Source of the DNA: Zavarzinella sp.
GTDB taxonomy: Bacteria > Planctomycetota > Planctomycetia > Gemmatales > Gemmataceae
Assembly (NCBI GenBank): GCA_041399155.1
Contig: JAWKTI010000001.1
Coordinates: 2,356,001 to 2,420,000, forward strand
Direction: 5' to 3'
DNA: 64,000 nt
Made by a program: the position numbers and the translations under genes. The notes under the pieces were generated by a model. The model had not been told where the DNA came from and made no database searches. It saw only the letters and a list, made by a program, of their open reading frames with translations. Shown here in pieces: positions 19,540-28,700 of this stretch; the stretch's first letter is position 1; the number at the start of each line of letters is the position of its first letter.

Positions 19540-22500
19540 ATGGATAACCTGCAATATTTTTCCGATCTACCACCCAAGTTCGACTGGGTTGAACACAAAT
19601 CCCCTTTTCCGTTGGCACTGACATATGTTCGCATCATCAGCACGTTCGAAAGGCAGCAGCCTATCGAAGCGGTGTGGGCGGTTCGGGATGCATGGGAGGT
19701 GGCGATCAAGTTTTGTGCGTGTGTGAGCGTGGCCGACTTCCTTCAAGCTAACCCGGACCAGGCGGTGGCCGAGAAGGTTGCCGCTGGGCTACTCTCGGAT
19801 CGCGGAGTGGCCATCGGCGGGTGGAAGGACGCACTCATCCTCACGCTTCCGGACCCCGCGGCCACCGGGCGACGGTTGCCTGCACTGCGAGACGTGTTCC
19901 GCAAGCACGGCGGCAGTCGCACCACTGCTCACTTCCAGGCGACGGAGGGGTTCACCACCTGGCGGAACGACGTGTTCGGCCACGGGGTGTTCAAGCAAGA
20001 CCGGCCGTGGTACGCCGACCAAGCCGCCGAGTGGGCGAAGAAACTGTGCGACCTGTACGAGGCGTTGCGGCCGGTGTTCGCCGGGTGGGTGCTGACCGCC
20101 CGCACCGCCGACGGGCAGACGGTGGACTGGAGCGGGTGCGAGTTCGAGCCGAAGCGCGACCGACACCAGCACGACCCACTCGGCCACGCCCTGCTGCTCT
20201 TCCTGGTGAACGCCGGCACCGAGCTGAGCTTCGGCCCGCTGCTCAGCGTGCAGCGGTGCAAGGAGTGCGACCACCCGGCCGCCTTCTTCTTCGACCGCCA
20301 GAAGTCGGCCGACGAGACGGTGCTGCTCGAATACTTCGCCGGCGCCAAGGGGAAGAAGCGGGAGTGGGCGGAGTTGGACGCGCTCAAGCGGTGGCTGCCG
20401 GCCGAGTTCAAGTGGGAGCGGCGGCTGTACGACACCGGCGAACTGCTGGAGGGCATCCCCATCCTGTTCCGCGACTTCGACCGCGAGTACCTGCGGCCGG
20501 CCTACCTGCTCGACGCCATTGGCAAGCGGCTCGACGCCACCCAGAAGGGGTACGTCCTGCTCGACGGGCCGGAGGGGACGGGCAAGTCGTACCTCGCCCG
20601 CGGGCTGGCCGAAAAGGAGACCGACCTCGGCCTGAAGGTGCTGGCGTACTATGTGCGGCCGGGCGACCTGAGCCACTTCGCCTCGTTCCTCATCGAGCTG
20701 AACCGGCAGGTACACGACAAACTGCTGCCGGCCGACAAGCGGACGTTCGAGCCGCAGGCGAAGGGGGCGAAGACTGCCGGCGAGTTGCAGGCCGAGTTCG
20801 TCGACTACTTCACCACCGTGCTCGCCGGCCGGCCCGGAGCGATCCTCGTCATCGACGGGCTGGACGAACTGCCCGACTCCGACCCGACCACCCCGCTCAT
20901 CACCGACCTGCTGCCCAACGCGGCGAAACTGCCGCCGAACCTGCACATCGTGCTCACCGCCCGCGGGGGCGAACTGAAACCCCGCGCCGACGCCCGCTGG
21001 CACGCCCTCTCCGCCGACGCCCTCCGCCTCACCCTCGACCCCACCTCGGCCGACAACCGAGCCCTTGTCAGCGAGTATCTCGAACGGCAGAACACCACGG
21101 CGGTCGCAGAGATCCTCGCCCGCAGCGGCGGGGTGTTCCTGTACGCGTGGCACTTCGTGGCGGCATTGCGGCAGGGGGTGTTCGCCGGCACCGCCGACCT
21201 GCCGCCGGCCAAGCATTTCTACCCGGCGTTCCTCGACCGCATCCGCCAGCGGGTGGGCGACACCCTGTTCGACAGCGTTTACTTGAAACTGCTGATGCTG
21301 CTGACAGCCGCCAGAGTGCCGGTCACGCGGGAGCAGATCGAGCGGTGGGGCATCCCGGCCGACCGGCTGACGACGGCGCTGAACGACCTCCGCGACTTCG
21401 TGCGGCAACTCCGCCACCGCGATTGGCACGAGGGCCTGAGCAACGACCCCGAACCGCGGTACAAGATCGCCCACGAGGCGTTCGTGCGCTTCGCGGAGGC
21501 ACACGAAGCGGAGCGACTGAAGGAAGCCCACCGCACGATCGCGACCGTGGCCTTGCGGCACAACAAGACCGAGTGGAAAGACCTCGACCCGGCCGAAGAC
21601 GCCGATCTGTACGACGTACGGTTCGTGCTCTGGCACTGCGACGTAGCAGGGATGACGGTCGAGGCGAAGGTGTTGCGGAGCGATGAGTCGCTGGCGATGG
21701 GCATGTGGAGACCCGCGAGTCAACTTGAACTACACTCCCGTCATCAACTCGCAGTGGATTTGTTCGGCCAGTGCATTGTGCTGTATCGGAGTCTGGTCGA
21801 CTGTGGACGTACTGAGTTGGTTTTCGACTTGGTGTCCGTTCTCAATAACTTTGGGGTAGCGCTGAGTGGACTCAGACATTTGGAAGAGGCGTTGGCATGT
21901 AACGACGAGGCTATTAGGATCATTCGCACACTGCTGTCAGAGATGGACCAAGTACCCGATATGGCGAGCCATAACGACAACATTATTATCCATGGCAAGC
22001 TATACGACAAGGTGCATAATCATTTTGCAAATAGTTTGATTAACGCTCTCGTTGGCAAGGGGAATAGACTCAAAGAACTGGGCCGATTGCAGGAGGCGAT
22101 GCCCTGCTACGACGAGGCGATCGCAATCCACAGCGCGCTGAATAATGGCGATCAGTCCGACCGGGCTAACGAATTGCTCCTCGCACAAAAGGGGAAAGGT
22201 GAAACGTTCCAACTGATGGGTCGGCTTCATGAGGCGGTGGGATGCTATGACGAGGCCATCGCCAGCCTCCGCCGGTTGGTGGAGAACGGGCAGACTGAGT
22301 TGACCACAGATCTATCCTACGCTCTCGTGAGCAAGGGGCTCGCACTCGACGAGATGGGCCAACTTCATGAGGCGGTGGCATGCTACGACGAAGCCATCTC
22401 TATCCTCCGACAGTTGGTAGAGAACGGGCGGAAAGAACTCGCATCCAGGTTAGCTCAAGCCCTAATCAATCAGGGAAACGCCCTTACCAGGTCCAGCCTT

Positions 22501-23136
22501 TTCCCAGAGGCGGTGGCATGCTACGACGAGGCCATCGTCAGCCTACGCCAACTGGTGGAGAGTGGTAGGACCGAGTTGACTGACTCCTTGGCCTCTGCAC
22601 TCGTGAACAGGGGGAACGCTCACGACGATGTGGGACAGTGGCCGGAGGCAATAGCCTGTTACGACAAGGGGATTGCCATCCTTCGCATGATGGTCAATTC
22701 GGGGCGGGGCGAATTGGCTAACACCCTAGCTAAGTCGCTGATGAATAAGGGGATAGCGTTGGTTCACATGGGCGAAGAGAGAGATGTGACGGTGTGCTTC
22801 GACGAGGTCATCCGCCTGTATTTCCAACTCTTCCAGAACGGCCAGCCGCAGATTCTGCCCTACCTGCTGCGAGGGGTGCATAGTCGCATCTACGTGGCCA
22901 TCACCCAAACCGATTGGCCGACGGCGGCCAGTGTCTTGGGACTGGGCCTTCAGGCGTTCATCGCCAAGCAGCGAGCATCCGAAATCACGCCACTCGACCA
23001 ACAGCAACTGAACAGCTTGCTTGACAGCGTCGTTCGCCTTTCCGCCGAGCAGCGGGAGCAACTGCTGACCGCCGCCTCGCACGGTCTCGCTGAGTTTTTG
23101 CGAACACTTTTCGGTAGCATTCCTCCACTCGAATAA
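19540..23136 (+). CDS. HEPN-STAND NTPase-TPR protein (first gene of the operon)
   Basis: About 1198 residues from the ATG at 19540; a TTG at 19528 is possible but less likely. The N-terminal domain has RNDVFGHG (from residue 142), an Rx5H HEPN RNase motif, and aligns in layout with the other two copies. A cysteine pair (CKECDHPAAFFFDR) around 249 may bind metal. DGPEGTGKSY (about 343) is Walker A and ILVIDGLDELPD (about 434) Walker B; VLTARGGE is the sensor. From about 740 the protein carries TPR-like units, the clearest being 46 residues with the core EAVACYDEAI. The region 19,680-21,720 is much richer in GC than the repeats. The next gene starts 12 bases downstream. Proposed role: repeat-mediated recognition, ATP-driven assembly and RNA cleavage by HEPN. 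Domains are seen; the role is inferred. Confidence 0.78.
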   Translation: MDNLQYFSDLPPKFDWVEHKSPFPLALTYVRIISTFERQQPIEAVWAVRDAWEVAIKFCACVSVADFLQANPDQAVAEKVAAGLLSDRGVAIGGWKDALILTLPDPAATGRRLPALRDVFRKHGGSRTTAHFQATEGFTTWRNDVFGHGVFKQDRPWYADQAAEWAKKLCDLYEALRPVFAGWVLTARTADGQTVDWSGCEFEPKRDRHQHDPLGHALLLFLVNAGTELSFGPLLSVQRCKECDHPAAFFFDRQKSADETVLLEYFAGAKGKKREWAELDALKRWLPAEFKWERRLYDTGELLEGIPILFRDFDREYLRPAYLLDAIGKRLDATQKGYVLLDGPEGTGKSYLARGLAEKETDLGLKVLAYYVRPGDLSHFASFLIELNRQVHDKLLPADKRTFEPQAKGAKTAGELQAEFVDYFTTVLAGRPGAILVIDGLDELPDSDPTTPLITDLLPNAAKLPPNLHIVLTARGGELKPRADARWHALSADALRLTLDPTSADNRALVSEYLERQNTTAVAEILARSGGVFLYAWHFVAALRQGVFAGTADLPPAKHFYPAFLDRIRQRVGDTLFDSVYLKLLMLLTAARVPVTREQIERWGIPADRLTTALNDLRDFVRQLRHRDWHEGLSNDPEPRYKIAHEAFVRFAEAHEAERLKEAHRTIATVALRHNKTEWKDLDPAEDADLYDVRFVLWHCDVAGMTVEAKVLRSDESLAMGMWRPASQLELHSRHQLAVDLFGQCIVLYRSLVDCGRTELVFDLVSVLNNFGVALSGLRHLEEALACNDEAIRIIRTLLSEMDQVPDMASHNDNIIIHGKLYDKVHNHFANSLINALVGKGNRLKELGRLQEAMPCYDEAIAIHSALNNGDQSDRANELLLAQKGKGETFQLMGRLHEAVGCYDEAIASLRRLVENGQTELTTDLSYALVSKGLALDEMGQLHEAVACYDEAISILRQLVENGRKELASRLAQALINQGNALTRSSLFPEAVACYDEAIVSLRQLVESGRTELTDSLASALVNRGNAHDDVGQWPEAIACYDKGIAILRMMVNSGRGELANTLAKSLMNKGIALVHMGEERDVTVCFDEVIRLYFQLFQNGQPQILPYLLRGVHSRIYVAITQTDWPTAASVLGLGLQAFIAKQRASEITPLDQQQLNSLLDSVVRLSAEQREQLLTAASHGLAEFLRTLFGSIPPLE

Positions 23137-23148
23137 GGAAAACCATCC

Positions 23149-25755
23149 ATGTCGCACCATCGAAATGTGGCCATTGAAAGTACATCTGGCCCGGATTTTG
23201 AAGAAGCCCGCGAAGGGTCAATCATCCGCTGGGTAAACTGTACTATTGTCGATGGCCTGCTGCGACTCGGCGAACCAGGGTGGTCCTTGGCACCGTCAGC
23301 CAAGGCGGCATTGCTGTGGCGGGCCTATCAACGCTATTCCGAACTCGTCGGATTAAAGCGGCTCGGTGGCGGGCTGTCCGGGAGTGATGTCCTGGTGTTC
23401 CGCCCAAAATTGAAAGCCCCTCCCGTAGCCAACGACCCAGACTTGACTACCAGTGGACCGATCGACGTACTCAATGGTGCATGGGGCTCACCGCTGCTGG
23501 TTAAAACCGATCGACCAGAAAAACTTCGGCAAGAATGGACACGATACAACCTGTTTTTGCGGGATCGGCAAAGCCCGTTCATCGCCCAACTCGAAGAGTT
23601 CCTCGTCGTCCACTCGAGCGAATCCGGCGAAGACAAGCCCCTTGCTGCCTTAATTGGTTCGTTCCTGGGCGGCGACACGTTAAAGGCAGAGCCGCTGGAC
23701 AAAGTGATTCGCGGCTGTAGTGACCTGGACCGTTGCCTGAAATTACTGGATCAGGTGTATGGCCACCTCGACAGTTGGCACAACAATGTTCAAGCCCTCT
23801 CCTTGGCCCAGTGGCCTCGCGTTTTTCAATTCCAGCATGGTCTGCCACCTTCAGATGTTCATCCAGCCAACACCTCCGCAACCTGGTTATTGTTTGGTCA
23901 GTTTAACTTCCAGAAAGAAAACCGTGATGCAACGGTGACATGGGATCAACCGACCTGGACCGGAGCCCCTTCGCCCGGACGGCAGGAATTTTCTGCCCAT
24001 TTACGATGGGAAGTTCCTTTTGGAAATACGGCCCATCTTCGTCATCATTTGATGGGGAAAGGTGATCGGACGGATGGCTTGCTCTTTGAATTGTTGAAGA
24101 TGAATGCCTACTATTCGTTGACACATGGTGATCTTCATCCCCGCAATGTGCTCTGCGATGCTGAGAATATCTGGCTGATTGATTTCGAGCATACAGGCAT
24201 TGGTCCAGTTCTCGCCGATTATGCACGGATGGAAATCATGCTCCGATTGTGGTGCATCGAATTGAACGAAGGCAGCAGCAATGTCGGGCCATTAGCAGAG
24301 CAACTCGAACGGTTATTGCTGGCCCATTTCCATGGTAGTGAGAGCAGCCTGGAACCAGTACGCCAGTTGGCAGCGGGAATCGGAGCAAATCCGGACGAGC
24401 TGTACAAGATCGCCAGTTGTATTGTCCAACTCCGCACGCTGGCTCGACGCTGGTGTCTGAAAGAATTCGTCGATGGACGTGATTACCTGGCGGTGCTTTA
24501 TTTGACTGTCTTGCGGTTATTACCTCTTTCTGCTCAACCCAAAGCCTCCATGGGCGCGGGTAATCTCCGCTGGTGTATGGGGCTGTTCTGGGTGCTCGAA
24601 GAATCCCTGGACCATATTCTGGGCCGAACTCCGTTCGATCGGGGACAGCTGCCGTATGACCCTCTTCGCCTGATTTCGGCAGATTTGCTTCTTGAAGAGG
24701 GCGCGAGTGGGCGTGTTCACTACTTATGCCAGACATCTGATGGCCGAGATTTGCTGAAGCCGGTGGTGGAGTTGCAAGGGGTGTTGCAAGGGAATTACCA
24801 CCATCTGGATGCCTATCAACACACGCTTTCCGTACTGGCCTACGTGGAAGCCATTCTGGCAGACCCTTTCAAGGCACTATGCCACCCCGCCTGGTTGGAT
24901 GAAAAGGTATCGAAGCAAATGGCAGCGGCAGGGATGCCATTGCCACCCATGCTTTCTTACCAGAGTGCGAAGCCACTAAATTGTGACTGGCTGACTGGTG
25001 ATATGCCAACACAATTGCAATCCTATTTAACGGAGCTGTTCAACAAGGCTTCCTCAGTAGAAAAGCTTCGACTCCTGCTGAAATGGTGTGCCCTGCTGCA
25101 CGATGTAGGTAAGCCGGGTACCCGCACCGTACGCCAGAAGGGAGAAACGCAGGAAGTCCAGTTTATTGGCCACGAGGTATACGGTGTTTCACTGCTCGGG
25201 CGGCACCTGTCAGCGTGGTTTCCGAACAGTACTGACCGCACATTTCTCAGCGACCTGATCCGGTATCATCATACCAGCCATCAGTTGTTGGGAAATCGAT
25301 TGTTCTCCGATCCAAATCTCTTGAACGGGCTCAAGCAACTTGGACATGGAGAACCGAATCGAGATGTACTGAAGCTACTCGATGAAGAAATCGCAAAAGT
25401 CGGGGCGGAATTGCTGCCACTGCTTCTGCTGCACGGCTATGCTGACCGTTTGGCTGCGCGGGGTGTGAAGCAAAGCCAACCGGTGAGTGAGTGGGCTGAA
25501 GCCACCCTGGCATTCCTCAATGGACTACGGCTTTACCCGGATTTGACAAAAGCAGCCGAAATGAAGAAGGAGAGAGAAGCGAACATCAGTAATGCTGCCC
25601 GTCAATACGCTGCCGAACTCGGGCAATCGGGCCGGGCCATCGGCGTGCTGAAGCAGCACCTCACTGATCAATCCGGCACCACGGATGAACTGTTAGCGTG
25701 GCTGCGTGCACATATCACACTCCAGGATCTTACCCAGCTGTTGGGAGAGAAATGA
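23149..25755 (+). CDS. Fusion of an APH-like kinase domain and an HD phosphohydrolase domain
   Basis: An 868-residue protein. Residues about 60-430 form an aminoglycoside-phosphotransferase/choline-kinase-like fold: a glycine-rich LGGGLSGSD, LLVKTD for the ATP lysine, the catalytic loop HGDLHPRNVL and the metal site LIDFEHTG. The N-terminal region resembles the kinase-like domains called ternary-complex-associated domains in NTP-driven conflict systems, though I cannot confirm that without a profile search. Residues about 550-770 resemble the HD domain of CCA-adding enzymes: DAYQHTLSVL, CALLHDVGKPGTRT and IGHEVYGVSLLGRHL..IRYHH. Both active sites look complete. AAGGAA lies ahead of the ATG, and the stop overlaps the next gene's start, so it is made together with the two HEPN-STAND proteins. 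It may modify a small molecule or partner and reverse that modification (inference). Confidence 0.72.
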   Translation: MSHHRNVAIESTSGPDFEEAREGSIIRWVNCTIVDGLLRLGEPGWSLAPSAKAALLWRAYQRYSELVGLKRLGGGLSGSDVLVFRPKLKAPPVANDPDLTTSGPIDVLNGAWGSPLLVKTDRPEKLRQEWTRYNLFLRDRQSPFIAQLEEFLVVHSSESGEDKPLAALIGSFLGGDTLKAEPLDKVIRGCSDLDRCLKLLDQVYGHLDSWHNNVQALSLAQWPRVFQFQHGLPPSDVHPANTSATWLLFGQFNFQKENRDATVTWDQPTWTGAPSPGRQEFSAHLRWEVPFGNTAHLRHHLMGKGDRTDGLLFELLKMNAYYSLTHGDLHPRNVLCDAENIWLIDFEHTGIGPVLADYARMEIMLRLWCIELNEGSSNVGPLAEQLERLLLAHFHGSESSLEPVRQLAAGIGANPDELYKIASCIVQLRTLARRWCLKEFVDGRDYLAVLYLTVLRLLPLSAQPKASMGAGNLRWCMGLFWVLEESLDHILGRTPFDRGQLPYDPLRLISADLLLEEGASGRVHYLCQTSDGRDLLKPVVELQGVLQGNYHHLDAYQHTLSVLAYVEAILADPFKALCHPAWLDEKVSKQMAAAGMPLPPMLSYQSAKPLNCDWLTGDMPTQLQSYLTELFNKASSVEKLRLLLKWCALLHDVGKPGTRTVRQKGETQEVQFIGHEVYGVSLLGRHLSAWFPNSTDRTFLSDLIRYHHTSHQLLGNRLFSDPNLLNGLKQLGHGEPNRDVLKLLDEEIAKVGAELLPLLLLHGYADRLAARGVKQSQPVSEWAEATLAFLNGLRLYPDLTKAAEMKKEREANISNAARQYAAELGQSGRAIGVLKQHLTDQSGTTDELLAWLRAHITLQDLTQLLGEK

Positions 25756-28700
25756 TGAATGTCCCATCCCACTTACCCGCCTTTCTGGCCATCAAGTGGC
25801 AGGAGTTTCAAGAAGAAACAAACCCACGTTTGAAGTTATGGACTTTGTGTGAGGTCTATGAAATCCTGCTCCGTTTTGGTACCGCAGTTACTTTGGCTGA
25901 ATTTCGAGCATTACCTGATGGAGACGCCCGATTCGATACCGCAATATCCACGATAGCGCCAGAAATTGAAGGGCCAAGCCTGGGCAAATGGCTTGGTTTG
26001 CTGAAAGACCTGACCGACCAATTCCAGCCTTCTGATCAGCTAGTGCTGCCCGAGTTTGGAATAATCTCGGAGACACTTTTTGAATATTCTCCCGAGAAAC
26101 CAGTCGATTGGACCGCTTCACTGTTACATATTCGCAATACTCTTGCCCACGGCGGAAGTATCAATCAGAAGGCTGCGGAACGCCTGCTCGAGGAGTGGGA
26201 ACCGAAAGTTGCAGATTTGATCGACCTGCTCGCTTTTCTCGCCAATTGCAAGTTGGTCTGGTTTGAAAATGGCATCGCACACAACATCGAACCAGACGGT
26301 CGACAAGGTGAAATCATACCTCTAGCTACGGAACTCAGCGACAACCTGGCAGCTACTGGCCTCAATCGTCGTGTTTTACTCCTCCGGGAGAATCGATGGA
26401 TCGACCTCTGGCCACTGTGTGATTTCGCAGCCACGACAATGCCAGGTTTCGGTTCGATCGTTACCAGCCAAAGCTCAACCCCACAAATATACTTTCGGGC
26501 AGAAAAACGCCGCCTACTCTATGCTGCTCTCGGTAGTGATCTGCCGATTCATCAGTCAACCGACCAGCTCGCTGCCTTTCGAGCCTTCTTCCGTCTCGAC
26601 CGTCCCACGGAGAAATCGGTAGGTATTACCGCTGACTTCGCAGGCGACATTGCTGCCGAAGCAAAAGCAATGTGTGGGCGACGAGAGCAACTGCTGGAAC
26701 TGAAAAAGGTAGTAAAAAAAGCCTCCTGCGGGGTGCTGTGGGTGTCCGGACCTGGTGGCATTGGCAAGAGCTATTTGATCTCCAAGTTTGCCCAGAATCA
26801 ACTTGGCTCCAACCAGTATATCACCGTGTTCTGGCGGTTCCGGGCCAACGATGCCGACCGCTGCAACCGGCACGCCTTCTTCCGTCACGCCATTCGTACC
26901 TTGAGCGATCCGAAATTCGGCTTACGCTCCGAGCCGACCTTCCCGTCTCTCGATCCTTCGCAGTTGCTCGTTCAGTTTCTCGATTTACTCCGGGATGCTA
27001 ATACTCGGAATCCTGAGCGCCAGGTGCTGTTCATTCTTGATGGCATGGACGAGATTGCCCGCTCCGATGGTGACTTTGTGCGATCGATTGCCGACTGGCA
27101 CTTTGGTCATGCCATCTGGCTGTGCGTTGGCCGCCACGAGGGCGACCAGATCCCAACCATCTTCGCCACAGACCGCTGCCAGCATGTCTTTCCAGGTGGA
27201 TTACCGGGGATGGCATCGACGGAAATCCGTGAGATGATCGATGCCCGCATTGGCAGCCGCCTGAAAGATCTCTTGAGACAGGACGAAGATGCAGATGACG
27301 GAACGAAGAATGAGCTTGTCGACGCAATCGCCGCCCGAGCTGCGGGCCTGCCATTGTACGTTCACTTCGTCTGTGAAGATTTGCTTTCGGGCCAACTGCC
27401 TCTTGATAGCACCTTGCCTTCCCGGTTGCCGAACAAGTTGGAGGATTACTTCGAGAAACTGCTCAAACAAGCTGAGGCTGATGACGAGGATGCAATTCCT
27501 TCTCCACTGATTGCGGTCTGTGCTTGGGCACTGGAGCCGCCCACAGAAGATTTTTTGCTGGAGCTGCTTGCACGCCGCGAAGTGCTCGACCGAGTCGATC
27601 CAGCATATAGTCGCAATCGACTGCGATCTGTCATAGACCGTGTGGGGAGCATTCTGCGCCCAGTACAACTTGCCGATGGGAAACTTGGCTACGAGCCCTA
27701 CCACTTAACATTTCGTGATCACATCCGCGAGGATCGTACTGACCGCCGACGTATTCAGAATCGCAAAGCACGCGAAGTCTTCGTTCAAATGACGTTGGAT
27801 TGGCTCAAACTTCCCATCGATAGCGATGCCAGGCAATACGTTTTACTGCATGGCAGCGAACATCTGCTGCAAGAGAAACGCTACGACAACCTGACCTCGC
27901 TGGCCCAAGACGAGGAGTTTCTAGCTGCTCAGCGCAGGGAACTGCCAACCGATCCATCCGCCAATATCCGCACGTTGCAGCACGCCCTGACTGGGGCTTG
28001 CGAGCAGGACAGCGGAGTTCGGATGGCCGAGGCCGTGCTTCGCCTCGCGGATGGTTATCAGCAGTTCCATAACGCCTCACCGCTGGAGTTGCTCCGTGCT
28101 GGCAAACTTGATGGGGCCATGACGCTGGCCGACCTACAAGACGCGGAACGCCGGGTACTGTGGTATCTGCTGCTGGCGTGGGAAATGAGCCACCGCCACC
28201 AAACCGATGCCATCCCGACCGTCCTGCGCCGCTTATTTCAGAGGGCCAATCCTATATTGGATAATTGGAAAGCCGATTTGACTTGTGATCTGCTGACATG
28301 GCTCACTCCTGAGGTGTTTCCGCAATTTCTGGAAGCAGCTATGGCCCTGCTTCCGCAACAGATATATGTCAAGGTCGTTGAACAATTGCTGAAACAATAC
28401 AATCCCACGTTGAACGAACCGGAACTGCGAGCATCAATAGATCATGCCATGCTGAAGACCAATTGGCAAGAACTTTGGCATGTATGCTCCCGAATCGCTG
28501 AGGCCATCCCTAAAGAGTGGGACCGCACGACGGCCTTGACAGAGATCGCCGTAAACCAAGCTCAGGCGGAAAACGTGGACGCGGCCATCAAGACCGCTGA
28601 GGCCATCCCTAAAGAGTGGGGCCGCACGACGGCCTTGACAGAGATCGCCGTAAAACAAGCTCAGGCGGGAAACGTGGACGGAGCAACAGATACTTTCAGC

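Noticed and set aside
19789..21723. A 644-codon minus-strand frame and a 621-codon frame in another plus phase
   Set aside because: They lie in the GC-rich core of the HEPN-STAND gene, where stop codons are rare; their compositions (R, P, G rich) are not protein-like.
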